From assembly GCF_000001735.4 (NCBI RefSeq), contig NC_003074.8, positions 496,101-560,100 on the forward strand: a stretch of DNA of 64,000 bases. Reading direction: 5' to 3'. A program made the position numbers and the translations under genes. Positions 11,993 to 23,263 of this stretch are shown here, one piece after another (positions within the stretch are counted from its first letter, which is position 1; the number at the start of each line of letters is the position of its first letter). The notes beneath the pieces are model-generated. The model was not told the DNA's origin and searched no databases. It worked only from the letters and a program-made list of their open reading frames with translations. This DNA comes from Arabidopsis thaliana. Its lineage: Eukaryota > Streptophyta > Magnoliopsida > Brassicales > Brassicaceae.

Positions 11993-13706
11993 GAAATCCG
12001 GTTGGCAATAACCTGAACCAGAAGTTGGATTCGAATTCGTTTTCTCATCTTATCTTTTCTTGTTGGAATATATTCTTTTTTCATCATATTGTCAAGTTGG
12101 GTGGGAATTTCTTATCAGAAGCTCTCTGATTGTTTTTAGCAATTTCGTGGAAAAGAAGAAGGCATGCTCCAGCTGATGTATAGATAGAGAGAGAGACCAG
12201 TGTTCCTAGAGAGATATCACTAATGTGAAAAGTAAATCATATTGTTTAAAGGTATTTTTATTCTTTAAGGTTCATGGTACCAAACTAGTCCAAAATCTCA
12301 GAATTTTAAATACGACTTATGGTTGAACAAAAAAGATTTGGAATAAATAATTACACACTGGTCAATAGTGATTGGTTATAATTTTGATACATTTTATTTG
12401 TTGATTTTTGACAAATGGTGGACATGAGTCATGAGTGAGTCACGGGGAGGCCCAATTTTGTCATGTAGTGGAGCAGTTGAGAGCCTTTGAGAAATAGAAT
12501 TTGATTCTTTTAGGCCCCACGGCTACGCTACCGTGACAGCTCGCCTCGAGTTATCCGCTTCAACGGCACACGTATCTTCTAAACACGTGTCAATCTTTGA
12601 TTGGTTAATATAGCGTGTTGGCCCATCTCTGTTTTATATTTTGTTGTTCCGCAAAAGATAATGTCAAAAAATAATAAAGAAACAAATCTCTAAAATTAAA
12701 ATAATTTCTACTTGCGGCGAAAGGAAAAAGCAAATTTGTTAAAATAGTTGGGGCTATTTATCTGCGGTCAGGAATGGAGATGCTCGCACCTACCGATTCC
12801 AACGTAAGTAAATGGTTGAAGGGTAATTTGGGTAAAAACCTCGGAACGGCAAATTGGAAATAATCAACGGCTCAGATAGCTTCACGCGATATAAACGCTA
12901 AGGTATAAGGTCAAATACGTAATTGTCAGGGAGCATAACCCTAGTACTTATATAAAGGCACTCTTTCTACCTTTCTTTTCCTCCTCACGAACGCATCTCA
13001 TTGCTTCATCATTACCAAATCATCAACTTAATCGTTTCTCTCAAATTTAGGGTTTTCTCTTTTCTCGAAAGTCTTGCGGTTTTCTGAATCATCTCTATCT
13101 GGTGAGTCTCTTTTTTGAATTGTAGATCTGCGTTTTCTCTCTGTAGATCTGTTCCGTCGTTGAGGATAATGTTTTTTAATCGGTGAATTCTGGGTTTTTT
13201 TCAGGTTTGAGGGTTTCGTTTGATATCTGGAGAAAGGGGTTTCTGGAAACAAGGAGTTCATAATTCGCGATCTTGATCTATCGATCTTCATTTATATATG
13301 TAAGTATCTCTCACGATTGACGTCGTTCTTCGATTGATTCATTAGCCTAGCTAGGTTAGATAGACATCGTTCTTATCGTCCTAGGTTTTGGTATAAGAGA
13401 TTGATATTCGCATGCATGGTTAGGTTGACTTATACCTGAAACCAACGACTTGGTTTCGATTTTTGTTTTGTTACATGTATGATTGCCTATTGTCTTAGGC
13501 TTTGTTTTTAGTTATGGATCTGCTATAATAATTGGTTTCTACTCATCATTCGAGATATACAATTGAAAATTGAATGGTTCTTATGGTTTATAGATTCGTA
13601 TTGTCCTGATAAACATTGTTGTGTGATCTTTTGAATACCTGGTATTTTTATTTTTCATCTGATCTTTTTCCTTTGGATTTGTTTTGTCTAATACAGAAAA
13701 GCGTGA
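11993..13706 (+). promoter_or_regulatory. RabGAP 3' end, SAMDC promoter and intron-containing leader
   Basis: The RabGAP 3' UTR occupies the first 200-300 bases. The SAMDC promoter follows. It contains an ACGT core element near 12590 (AAACACGTGTC) and a TATA box at 12951-12956, with transcription probably starting about 30 bases later. The leader then shows splice signals at about 13101 (TCTG|GTGAGT) and about 13300-13697, consistent with one or more 5' UTR introns before the upstream ORFs. No other gene is seen. Confidence 0.6.
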
Positions 13707-13718
13707 ATGAGATTATGA
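13707..13718 (+). CDS. Tiny upstream ORF of SAMDC
   Basis: ATG AGA TTA TGA encodes three residues (MRL). Its stop overlaps the ATG of the following small uORF by one base. This tiny/small overlapping pair is the known arrangement in plant S-adenosylmethionine decarboxylase leaders. The tiny uORF promotes reinitiation past the small one when polyamines are low. Confidence 0.85.
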   Translation: MRL

Positions 13719-13968
13719 TGGAGTCGAAAGGTGGTAAAAAGAAGTCCAGCAGTAGTAGTTCCTTATTTTACGAAGCTCCCCTCGGTTACAGCATTGAAGA
13801 CGTTCGTCCAAACGGTGGAATCAAGAAATTCAAATCTTCTGTCTACTCAAACGTGAGTTTCCTCTATAATGCTATATCTGATTTCTTCAATCTCTATGGT
13901 ATCCATTATGTAGTCTCTTCTTAACTATGTTTTGCTTTTTGTTGCAGTGCTCCAAGAGGCCATCCTGA
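13718..13968 (+). CDS. CPUORF9: Conserved small upstream peptide of SAMDC (CPuORF9)
   Basis: A 51-residue ORF starts at 13718; an in-frame ATG three bases earlier would add one Met. It is split by an intron at about 13853-13947 and ends at TGA 13966-13968, about 150 bases before the main start. It opens MESKGGKKKSSSSSS. The conserved middle part reads YEAPLGYSIEDVRPNGGIKKF, close to the plant-wide consensus. In this family the peptide stalls ribosomes when spermidine and spermine are high, so the main enzyme is repressed by its product. The last residues (CSKRPS) lie on the second exon, so splicing is needed to make the known peptide. Symbol from memory. Confidence 0.92.
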
Positions 13969-14122
13969 GTACCAGCGTGCACCGATCTTCATAATATAGT
14001 TATAGCTTTCTTTACTTTCCAGTTTATAATTTTCTTCTTTCAAAGCTCCTTTTCTGCTGGTTCCCGGATCCAATCGTTCTCTCCTCCTACTACAAGTCCT
14101 GTCGCTCACACAACAAGGCGAG

Positions 14123-15223
14123 ATGGCCTTATCTGCAATCGGTTTCGAAGGTTACGAGAAACGGCTCGAGGTGACTTTCTTTGAGCCAAGCATCTTTCAA
14201 GACTCCAAGGGACTGGGACTCCGTGCTCTGACCAAGTCCCAGCTTGATGAAATTCTTACACCTGCTGCATGCACGATCGTTTCATCTCTCTCCAACGATC
14301 AATTGGACTCTTACGTACTCTCTGAGTCCAGCTTCTTTGTCTACCCCTACAAAGTCATCATCAAGACTTGCGGTACCACTAAGCTCCTCCTCTCTATCCC
14401 ACCACTTCTAAAGCTGGCTGGTGAGCTCTCTCTGAGTGTCAAGTCTGTGAAGTACACTCGCGGCTCCTTCCTCTGCCCCGGAGGCCAGCCTTTTCCTCAC
14501 CGCAGCTTCTCTGAAGAAGTCTCTGTTCTTGATGGGCACTTTACTCAGCTGGGCTTGAACAGCGTAGCCTACTTGATGGGCAATGATGATGAGACTAAGA
14601 AATGGCATGTCTATGCTGCCTCTGCCCAGGACTCCAGCAACTGCAACAACAATGTCTACACTCTCGAGATGTGCATGACTGGTCTGGACAGAGAGAAAGC
14701 TGCTGTCTTCTACAAGGATGAAGCTGACAAGACTGGGTCAATGACTGATAACTCTGGAATCAGAAAGATCCTTCCCAAGTCTGAGATCTGCGACTTTGAA
14801 TTCGAGCCCTGCGGCTACTCTATGAACTCAATTGAAGGGGATGCAATCTCCACGATCCATGTGACCCCTGAAGATGGGTTTAGCTACGCTAGCTTCGAAG
14901 CTGTGGGTTACGACTTCAACACCCTTGACCTTAGCCAGCTGGTGACAAGGGTTCTCTCTTGCTTCGAGCCCAAGCAATTCTCTGTAGCTGTGCACTCGAG
15001 CGTTGGAGCGAACTCATACAAGCCAGAGATTACTGTAGACTTGGAAGACTATGGGTGCAGAGAGAGGACATTTGAGTCTCTAGGAGAAGAGAGTGGAACA
15101 GTGATGTATCAGACGTTTGAGAAGCTTGGTAAGTACTGTGGATCGCCTAGATCTACCTTGAAGTGTGAATGGAGCAGCAACAATAGCTGCAGCAGCGAGG
15201 ACGAGAAGGACGAGGGAATCTAG
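14123..15223 (+). CDS. SAMDC1: S-adenosylmethionine decarboxylase proenzyme
   Basis: Intronless 366-residue proenzyme. It decarboxylates S-adenosylmethionine to give the aminopropyl donor for spermidine and spermine synthesis in the cytosol. The cleavage site is visible in [10 protein letters not shown]. The chain breaks between Glu68 and Ser69, and Ser69 becomes the catalytic pyruvoyl group. Other family hallmarks are the N-terminal [10 protein letters not shown] (active-site glutamates), KTCGTTKLL and the KYTRGSF/FPHRSF blocks. A PEST-like stretch ([20 protein letters not shown]) agrees with rapid turnover. The length equals that of other plant enzymes. The ATG is preceded by the uORF pair above, so translation should be polyamine-controlled. 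GC content and codon use are higher than in neighbouring genes, as expected for strong expression. Family call certain; locus (At3g02470) from memory. Confidence 0.97.
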   Translation: MALSAIGFEGYEKRLEVTFFEPSIFQDSKGLGLRALTKSQLDEILTPAACTIVSSLSNDQLDSYVLSESSFFVYPYKVIIKTCGTTKLLLSIPPLLKLAGELSLSVKSVKYTRGSFLCPGGQPFPHRSFSEEVSVLDGHFTQLGLNSVAYLMGNDDETKKWHVYAASAQDSSNCNNNVYTLEMCMTGLDREKAAVFYKDEADKTGSMTDNSGIRKILPKSEICDFEFEPCGYSMNSIEGDAISTIHVTPEDGFSYASFEAVGYDFNTLDLSQLVTRVLSCFEPKQFSVAVHSSVGANSYKPEITVDLEDYGCRERTFESLGEESGTVMYQTFEKLGKYCGSPRSTLKCEWSSNNSCSSEDEKDEGI

Positions 15224-16082
15224 CAGAATTTTTCTTCCTAATAACTATTTTCGAGCTTTCTGTTTTTGTTCTTTCTTTTTAAAAAACTTATTAAGTTCTT
15301 ATGAATAATGACTTGTGAAGTTTGAGTTCGTCTCCTTCACAAGCAAGTTGTATTGGTGTTTTCTACTTTATGAATATGGGTTTTATATACCTAAAGACTT
15401 GTTATGTTATTATTCTTAAATGTTGCTGCTATGATGATTACTATTATCGATTTTTACTATTATATTTGTTTTTTTTAACGATTCGTTGAAAAATAAACGA
15501 GATTGACACTAATGTAGCAAAATGTGCAATATTATCTTCAAAACATTACAAAATTCAGTTGTCTTAATCTTTTTATTTCCGATGACAAATTATGGTTACG
15601 TAAATAGTACTATATTAAAAAAAAAAGAAAAAAAAAGACGAAAATAAAACAAAAAGGGAGAATTTGAGTATTAAACCAAAAAAAAAGGGAGAAGTGGACT
15701 TTTGATCAAAAGAAGAGAACAACTTGCATGAGTAAATTAGTTTTAGAGCTGACTATTTAAAATTTTAAGAACTAAAAAGAAAGTGGTAGTATAATTTAAC
15801 AAAAGGATGATGACTCATATGAATAATAGTAGGCAAAAAAAACTTCAAAACCACAATTTCTTGTTTTCACTTAGAACCTTATTCTGCCATAATTACGTTT
15901 AGTTAAATTAAGAAAAAATTGCTTAAAACGACAGTACAAGAAGAAGGAAACATTTTCTTTCACTCAAAATCCTATTATCGCGCAACAGAGGAGTCTAAGT
16001 GAAATAATACCGTGTCGTTTGCGGATCAGAAATCGAGAGAACCACGTATGTGTCTTTTATGTCCTGGTCAAACGGTTATCCA
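15224..16082. other. SAMDC 3' UTR and upstream region of the LEA gene
   Basis: About the first 200 bases look like SAMDC 3' UTR. The rest is AT-rich, with A-rich runs around 15617-15690. No gene or element is visible. Confidence 0.5.
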
Positions 16083-16187
16083 ACACGTGGATCCCAAAAC
16101 TAGCCACCGACTGCAGCAAGTTTCTCGAACCGATGCACGTGTCCTCGACACGTGGAGACTCCCAAGCACGTCTCTGGGTTATAAATA
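16083..16187 (+). promoter_or_regulatory. ABRE cluster and TATA box of the LEA gene
   Basis: Three ACGT-core G-box/ABRE elements sit within about 75 bases: ACACGTGG at about 16083-16090, GCACGTGTC at about 16135-16143 and ACACGTGG at about 16148-16155. A TATA box (TTATAAATA) follows at about 16179-16187, roughly 100 bases before the ATG. Multiple ABREs close to the TATA box are typical of genes induced by abscisic acid, drought and seed maturation. Confidence 0.8.
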
Positions 16188-16283
16188 GCAACCCAATGCT
16201 CCAATCATTTTCCATCATCAAACACAAAACAATCAATCAAAAACATAAAATTCAAAGTGTAAGCAAAACCAGAACGAGAGAAA

Positions 16284-16757
16284 ATGGACAACAAGCAAAA
16301 CGCGAGCTACCAAGCCGGTCAAGCCACTGGCCAGACTAAGGTCTCTCTCTCTCTCTTTCTTTTGTTACACATTTCGTATCAATTTGTTGAAATATATGTA
16401 AAAGATCTCTACATTTCTAAATTCATATAGTTTTCCCGCAAATACTTACGGATTACGATAGGGTGTTCTTTTTAGACAAGGTTGATCTAATAATGTATAA
16501 TGTTAAACTTATGTGAATATAGGAGAAGGCCGGTGGAATGATGGACAAGGCCAAGGATGCTGCTGCTTCAGCTCAAGACTCCTTGCAACAGGTTCAGTTT
16601 TGATTCTTTCATTTCATTTTGCTCCCTTGTAGTAAAACCATAATATTGAACTTTTAAATCAAATTGTGAATTGTAGACTGGACAACAAATGAAGGAGAAG
16701 GCGCAAGGAGCTGCTGATGTCGTCAAGGACAAGACCGGCATGAACAAAAGCCACTAA
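16284..16757 (+). CDS. Small LEA / KIN-COR6.6-like stress protein
   Basis: Three exons (16284-16340, 16523-16591, 16677-16757) encode 68 residues. The protein is hydrophilic and rich in Lys, Ala, Gln, Asp and Gly, with no Trp or Cys. It has helical LEA-type repeats (EKAGGMMDKAKDAAASAQD and MKEKAQGAADVVKDKTG). The N-terminus MDNKQNASYQAGQATGQTK closely matches the KIN1/KIN2 (COR6.6) and pollen-coat group of LEA proteins. These are disordered and thought to protect proteins and membranes during drying and cold. The ABREs just upstream suggest induction by ABA. Probable locus At3g02480 (from memory). The gene is too short for simple ORF finding because no exon exceeds 81 bases. Confidence 0.93.
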
Positions 16758-17506
16758 GCAAGCACCTTGGACTTCTTTTCTAATTAATTCCCCTCTTCGA
16801 CTTGTGTTTAATAAATTTGGGGTTTTAATTCTCATTCCTGCTACTTTCTGATGTTGTTTCCTTGCGTCCATTTGGATCTTTATGTAATCTTATCTATCTA
16901 GTTAATAAAAGTATGCTTTTTAATATCATGAATGTGGAAGAAAAAAGGGAGTGGGTTTCAGTGTTCAAGTATAAAGTAACAACTAACAACTTCAAAGAAT
17001 ATTAGATCAATGAAAGTAAGTATCAAACAATGTATATATCTTATAGTGTTAGTTTGGAAATTTTATCCAAAATGAAGATAATTTGGAACGTTAGATGAAG
17101 TTTTGTTCCTCAAATAACTTTGGAACCTTCAGTTTTTTATATATCATTGGAAATTTAGTGAGAAAACATGATTGGATCAATTCTCTTACTAAAACATTTC
17201 AAGAGTATAAGGAATTATTGATTGAGCACAAAAAGACATGGTCATATTTTCCTAATCGCTGTGGAGGATAAAATTATCTAAATAAAAAAATGTTGTGGCT
17301 AAAATGAAAATTACAAAAAGTTGGAGGATGACAGCTTAAAAATACTCGACCTTCCGTCTTGGTCAGAGGTTTAGTCTAAAGCCCTAAACATTTCCTCTCT
17401 CTCTTGCGCCATTGCTGCTCCATCGTTCCCATTCGTAAAAATCCAAACTTTTTGTTCAAAATCAAGCCAAACTCTAGTGTTGTTGTAGCTTAGATAGACA
17501 TTAAGG
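16758..17506. other. LEA 3' UTR and PPR gene promoter
   Basis: About 150 bases of 3' UTR with AATAAA-like signals (TTAATAAAAG near 16902) are followed by an AT-rich spacer and the short leader of the PPR gene. No further gene is seen. Confidence 0.5.
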
Positions 17507-19504
17507 ATGAGGTATCAATGGCGATCGCTTCTTTTCCGGAGCTACCGTTCGTCTCCTCGTCCATTTCTTTCTCATCACTCGCGGTTCCAGGTAATCTCCA
17601 ATTCGACTCGATCTTTCTCTTCTTTCCTCCACGAACGTTTTGGAGTGCAACAAAGACAGTGTCTTTTTGCCTTGCGATCGCCATTGGCGAGCTCTGTTAG
17701 CCGACGCTTTTCATCTGAGTCTGCGATAGAAGAGAAACTTCCTGCTGAGACTGTTGTGATTGATGTTTTTAGCAGATTGAATGGTAAGGATGAGATTACG
17801 AAAGAGCTGGATTCGAATGATGTTGTGATTAGCCATGAATTAGCATTGAGAGTTCTGAGGGAACTTGAATCAAGCCCTGATGTTGCGGGGAGGTTTTTCA
17901 AATGGGGTTTGGAGGCTTATCCTCAAAAACTTTCTTCCAAGAGTTATAACACGATGCTGCGTATTTTTGGTGTTAATGGATTAGTTGATGAGTTTTGGAG
18001 GTTGGTTGATGATATGAAGAAGAAAGGGCATGGTGTTTCAGCTAATGTTAGGGACAGAGTCGGTGACAAGTTTAAGAAAGATGGACTAGAAAATGATTTG
18101 GAGAGGCTGAAAGAGCTATTTGCTTCAGGTTCTATGGATAACTCTGTTGACAAGGTTTGCAATAGGGTGTGTAAGATTGTGATGAAGGAAGTGTGGGGTG
18201 CTGATGTAGAGAAACAGCTAAGGGATTTGAAGCTCGAGTTTAAAAGTGATGTGGTAAAGATGGTTTTGGAAAAACTTGACGTGGATCCGAGGAAAGCTTT
18301 GTTGTTCTTTAGGTGGATTGATGAGTCTGGAAGTTTTAAACATGATGAGAAGACGTATAATGCTATGGCCAGGGTTTTAGGGAAAGAGAAGTTTCTTGAT
18401 AGGTTTCAGCACATGATAGAAGAAATTAGGAGTGCTGGTTACGAGATGGAAATGGAGACTTATGTTAGGGTTTCAGCAAGGTTCTGTCAGACTAAAATGA
18501 TTAAAGAAGCTGTTGAGTTGTTTGAGTTTGCAATGGCAGGTAGCATTAGCAACACACCCACCCCACACTGCTGCAGTTTACTGCTCAAGAAAATTGTCAC
18601 TGCAAAGAAATTGGACATGGACTTATTTACAAGAACTTTGAAAGCTTATACTGGGAATGGCAACGTTGTGCCGGATGTTATGCTGCAACATGTCCTCAAG
18701 TCTTTGAGAAGCGTTGATAGGTTTGGACAGAGCAACGAGGTGTTGAAAGCGATGAACGAAGGTGGATATGTTCCTAGCGGTGATTTGCAGAGTGTGATTG
18801 CATCAGGACTTAGTCGTAAGGGCAAGAAAGATGAAGCAAACGAACTTGTGAACTTTATGGAAGCTTCTGGAAACCATTTAGATGATAAAGCAATGGCATC
18901 TTTAGTTGAAGGGCACTGTGATGCTAAAGATCTCGAAGAAGCTTCAGAGTGTTTCAAGAAGATGATTGGGAAAGAGGGAGTCTCTTATGCAGGTTATGCA
19001 TTTGAGAAGTTGGTACTTGCTTATTGCAACAGTTTTCAGGCAAGAGATGTATACAAGCTTTTCAGTGAGCTAGTGAAACAAAATCAGTTGAAACCTTGGC
19101 ACAGTACATACAAAATTATGGTGAGGAATCTGTTGATGAAGAAGGTAGCAAGAGATGGTGGGTTTGAAGAAGCTTTGAGTCTTCTACCTATGATGAGAAA
19201 TCACGGGTTCCCTCCTTTCGTGGACCCGTTCATGGATTACTTATCGAATAGTGGAACAAGCGCAGAGGCTTTCGCTTTTCTGAAGGCTGTGACTTCAAAG
19301 AAGTTTCCATCTAATTCAATGGTTCTGCGTGTATTCGAAGCTATGTTGAAGTCTGCAAGGCATAGTGAAGCTCAGGATTTACTGTCTATGTCCCCAAGTT
19401 ATATCCGTCGCAATGCAGAAGTTCTAGAACTTTTCAATACCATGAAACCTGAAAAATGTTCTTTAGAGAAACCTTTGCCTGCTCCTGCTCAAATTGAAGC
19501 TTAA
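17507..19504 (+). CDS. P-class pentatricopeptide repeat protein, mitochondrial
   Basis: Intronless 665-residue PPR protein. The N-terminus (MRYQWRSLLFRSYRSSPRPF) is rich in Arg and Ser and lacks acids, as in mitochondrial presequences. Degenerate 35-residue helix-pair repeats are visible from about residue 140 (SYNTMLRIFGVNGLVDEFWR) to 600. Others begin TYNAMARVLGKEKFLDRF, TYVRVSARFCQTKMIKEAVE, DLQSVIASGLSRKGKKDEAN and AMASLVEGHCDAKDLEEASE. There is no E, DYW or SMR extension, so it is a P-class protein, a group involved in RNA stability, splicing or translation in organelles. The gene being intronless is normal for PPRs. I chose the first in-frame ATG, which gives the full targeting peptide. 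The RNA target cannot be read from this sequence. Probable locus At3g02490. Confidence 0.94.
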   Translation: MRYQWRSLLFRSYRSSPRPFLSHHSRFQVISNSTRSFSSFLHERFGVQQRQCLFALRSPLASSVSRRFSSESAIEEKLPAETVVIDVFSRLNGKDEITKELDSNDVVISHELALRVLRELESSPDVAGRFFKWGLEAYPQKLSSKSYNTMLRIFGVNGLVDEFWRLVDDMKKKGHGVSANVRDRVGDKFKKDGLENDLERLKELFASGSMDNSVDKVCNRVCKIVMKEVWGADVEKQLRDLKLEFKSDVVKMVLEKLDVDPRKALLFFRWIDESGSFKHDEKTYNAMARVLGKEKFLDRFQHMIEEIRSAGYEMEMETYVRVSARFCQTKMIKEAVELFEFAMAGSISNTPTPHCCSLLLKKIVTAKKLDMDLFTRTLKAYTGNGNVVPDVMLQHVLKSLRSVDRFGQSNEVLKAMNEGGYVPSGDLQSVIASGLSRKGKKDEANELVNFMEASGNHLDDKAMASLVEGHCDAKDLEEASECFKKMIGKEGVSYAGYAFEKLVLAYCNSFQARDVYKLFSELVKQNQLKPWHSTYKIMVRNLLMKKVARDGGFEEALSLLPMMRNHGFPPFVDPFMDYLSNSGTSAEAFAFLKAVTSKKFPSNSMVLRVFEAMLKSARHSEAQDLLSMSPSYIRRNAEVLELFNTMKPEKCSLEKPLPAPAQIEA

Positions 19505-19946
19505 TTCATTATATGTTGTTTTCTTTTGTTTCTGGACGTGGTGATTCAAAAAGGACAATCACTTACTCGACTCTAATCGCTATAATTTTCTTCATATAGC
19601 GGCGATGTGGGACTTTTGAAGATTGTTAGTAGCTTAAATGGGCTTATTTAGAAAAAGGCCTCTGCCTCTTTTCCATCGTAAGCCAGTTTACATTACTAAT
19701 CTTTCCCCAACTTAAGATTTTATCATTTGGTCTTGTGGGCTTTTTAGCAAAAGGCCTATTTATCAATCTTGTTGTCTATGTTGTCTCTTAGCTTTGTTTT
19801 TTCTCTATTGACCTTTAATCCAAAGAGTTTACAGAATTCATTAGTACTCTAAAGATTTGGTATTTTGTTTCTTATAAAGTACACATTATGTATTTACATA
19901 TCGGACAAAATAAACACATATACATATGTGTATCGTAATAAATAAA

Positions 19947-20084
19947 TTAATCATGCGAACAAAGGAGCATCATCACACATCTTCTAATGATGTAGATCCT
20001 CCCCTTTTGTTCTTTCAGATATTTCCCGAGTCTTCTACTTTGGGATTTCTTCTCCTTTCTCTTCAAGCTCATGATGCTTTCCAT
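19947..20084 (-). CDS. RTFL19: DEVIL/ROTUNDIFOLIA-like small peptide
   Basis: A 45-residue ORF on the minus strand, too short for ordinary ORF calling. The N-terminus is basic ([18 protein letters not shown]). It is followed by the diagnostic RTF domain [20 protein letters not shown] and the end MLLCSHD. The RTF domain is the only part conserved in this plant-specific family of membrane-associated peptides. When overexpressed they alter leaf shape, fruit tips and cell proliferation along the organ axis. The SHD ending is close to that of Arabidopsis DVL1, so this is probably its paralogue (DVL2/RTFL19, At3g02493). A TATA-like CTATAAAAAC lies on the minus strand at about 20319-20328, some 235 bases upstream. 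The family call is confident; the number is from memory. Confidence 0.93.
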   Translation of the reverse strand: MESIMSLKRKEKKSQSRRLGKYLKEQKGRIYIIRRCVMMLLCSHD

Positions 20085-23000
20085 ATCCAGTTGTGTCCCT
20101 AAGAAACCAGTTGATATAACAATGATTGTATCGGAAATACTAAAAAGTTGGTGAGACTTTACACCACGACGAATCCCTCGAAAAAACTTGGTCTAGATTG
20201 TTTCCGAGCAGGAATCTTCTATGATATTAACTATTAATTAAGAGAGTGTGATATTGTGAAGAATAAGAGAACTTTGGAAGATAAGTGATTTAATGGAGAA
20301 GATACTTGTTCGAGTGAGTTTTTATAGGGAGAAGTTATTGTCTGCATTCTACAGTAACTTAATAAACAATTAATAATAGGTATACATTGGACCCTTAAAT
20401 TTATCTCTAATCAACCATATAAATGATTATATTGTTCGAGGAAATTATTATCATTTGTATGTGGTTTAGTCACGTCACCAAACTCTATATAACAATGTGA
20501 AAATCCACCAACAAAGATACATTTGTCGGCCATTTGGTTGCATAACATATTCTTTTATCCACTATCCTAATAAGTGATAAAAGTAATCATTTTAATTAAT
20601 AAAAATGGTATTATATATCGAACTAAAAGCAAGTCTTGTAAAGTTCTTCAAATTTAATTACGGCCTCTTAAGATTTGAGTAACTTTTTCGTTCGAAAAGA
20701 CTAATATTTTGGGATTGATAGTATACTATATTTATTTTCTTTGTTGGTGAACACATTGACCAAATTAGTACAACTAGAGCCATTTTGCTTCAAATGAAAT
20801 GAACATATCCCATAAAATGTGGATACATTGAGTCATTTTTACTCGCAAATAAAAACATGACCATTTTATAACATTTGATAGTTTATCTATGCTAAAATTA
20901 GCTGGCAAAACTTATATAAATAAATTAACTTGTTATATAACGTTCTGGTATATACAAAAAACTAAGTAACTTATAAAAGTAAACTTCTTAGAGTGCGGAT
21001 GCATATAAAATTGAAAACCGAAGTTATCAGAGATCAATATATAGTTTCGTATGAATCTCATAGTCGCCAAAAGTGCATAAATGCGCAAGTGGATTTGATT
21101 TCCTCACCGTAAACACAAAATGCCAAAGATGATATGATATGTATATAGGACTTCATCGAAGCTAACATAACTGGAACAAGATTATATTTTTAATTACTTG
21201 AAATTTGCGATTATGAGCTTACATAAAAGTTAATATTATGGCCAAAACATAATCCCACATGTCTTTTCTCGTGTTCCATCACCAAATTAGCCGTAACTTG
21301 AACCTGGCCCTTGCTTCTTAAAAATTATTTTTGCCTAACTACTGTATTATATTAGCGCATCAATTCTTGGAAATTGTTTTTGTCTCCCCGAATATATTAT
21401 ATCCCGATTTTCCCTATGCCATGCTTCAAGAGTAGAACATTTTGAACTTATCATTGTTATATGCATGTCAATATTTTTTTGGTTATATGTTCAACTACAC
21501 AAACACATACTACGTACTTGTACATTTTTATATTACCAAAAATAGATATATGATATGCGTATTAGCATAGAGGACACCACTCTTGAACTCTTGTTCCCTC
21601 ACTTTCCATTTAGTTATTTATAAATTTAGAGGTAAGATAACAAACTAAAATTGAAAGGAAGAAAAATATATACAAAAAAAAGCAATCAGAAGAACCAATG
21701 TACAGTAGTATGCTGCACGTGAAATTCGCATGGGTATGGGTTACTGTTTGGCATAACCTAGACAACCTTCGTTCTCTTGTCCCCTAAGTACTGATACAGA
21801 CTATACAGTAGTATTATTTCATTATTAGAAACCATTCATGATAAAAATTTACCATATGATATAGCTTAATTAACAATGAACTTAAACACAATTAAGAATC
21901 ATTAACCCGTATCTTGGTCTTGGATGACTCAAAAGATAGTGTTCGTAATTAAAAACTGTTCCGGTGCAACGCATCGAGAACCAGTTTCGACTTCGTAATC
22001 TTGGTTTACTAATCATTTGAATTAAGGTTGATTGGTTTCTTGCTAATGAAGCATCCAATATCTTGGAGCTAGTAATCTAATCAAGATCCTTACACATACA
22101 AACATGAAACATTAATGTATTATATATGTTCACAATTGAAACTTTTGAAGCTGTGGATTTGGGGGAAAACTTATAACACTGGAGGTAATTGTGAACACTG
22201 AACAGTCTTTAGTTATGGGCCTATTCTTTTAGTCCATCAAGGGGGTTATGGGCTATGGATTGGGTCCTTGAAAGTCTAAGTGTAACCAACTGCTATTTAA
22301 CCAACGCGCATCAGTTGCGCGTGTCGCTAAAATGTATGGACTAAAAGCGCTGTTTCTTACCAAAACACTTTTTCTTTAATTTCTCAGCGCGTGAAACAGG
22401 GATGAACAGTTTGGTTTTGTATTTTCTTGTACCTTTTTTTCTAATCTATTTTCGCATTATCAAAAAGGGTGAATTGCAAAACTAACCATTTTGGATAAAA
22501 TAAAAAAAAAACAGAGAAGAGATAGCAACAGCCATTAAATGAACCAAAATCTCCATGTTACACCACTGTCACAAGTGATGCCTACATTTGCATGCACTCT
22601 TTGGGCCACTGTAATCATGAGTTCTCTAAATGCAGGTGAATCATTCTTGTGAAATCAAAATAAGCAATACAATCTGTCTTCCTTACCGTCAAATTTTATA
22701 AAATATTAATAAATATTATTTTGAAATTTTCACATATGAGAGCTTTTAATTTTCTGATCTGAAAATCCTTTTTTCAGTCAATTTAAAATACAGTGAGAAA
22801 TAGCCAAACATGTTAAATCAATCATTCTTGTCAAGATAATCAATTTCATTATTATTAACTGTCACTATACAAAATTAAAAACATGAAAAAGAAACCAGAA
22901 CTAATCGATCATAACCTTTCGAGAAAACAATGGAACATGCCAAGTGAATTTGTTTCCTATATATGGATTACACCCAAAAAAACAAAAGACAAAAAACTAA

Positions 23001-23263
23001 AACTTTATTGTGAGGTGTCTCTAATATATATGTCAGTCATCCAATTAAGATTCAACATATACTATCTTACAAACTTTCGAGATAACTTATTTGAAAATAC
23101 CCAATATAATGAAACAAATTTAAAGATGACAAAAGTACTACAAAAAGTCAATATTTTAAAGAATAAAAAAAAACTCAACCATCCCTTTTAAATTCATATA
23201 TGTACATTTCTTCCCTCTCTCCATCATCCTTAGCTTTACCTTGGCTCTTTATTTTAATTTCCA
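20085..23263. other. Large AT-rich gene-poor spacer
   Basis: This is the longest stretch without a supported gene, about 3.2 kb. The left end should hold the RTFL19 promoter and the right end the promoter of the unknown gene at 23264. In between, the sequence is AT-rich, except for a more GC-balanced island at about 22150-22420. The island has TGGGCC/TGGGCT elements and a short hairpin, CGCGCA-TCAGT-TGCGCG, near 22305. A 102-codon ORF at 22883-23191 is rich in Lys, Asn and Ile and looks random. I see no transposon ends, tRNA or long inverted repeat. Confidence 0.6.

Noticed and set aside
22305-22335. Helitron-like 3' end: hairpin CGCGCA/TGCGCG followed by CTAA
   Set aside because: The base after CTAA is A, not the T expected of the host site. 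No TC-type 5' end was found nearby, and the stem is short.
22883-23191. 102-codon ORF on the plus strand just upstream of the unknown gene
   Set aside because: Composition is dominated by Lys, Asn, Ile and Tyr as in random AT-rich DNA, with no domain, and it lies in the promoter or leader of the gene at 23264.
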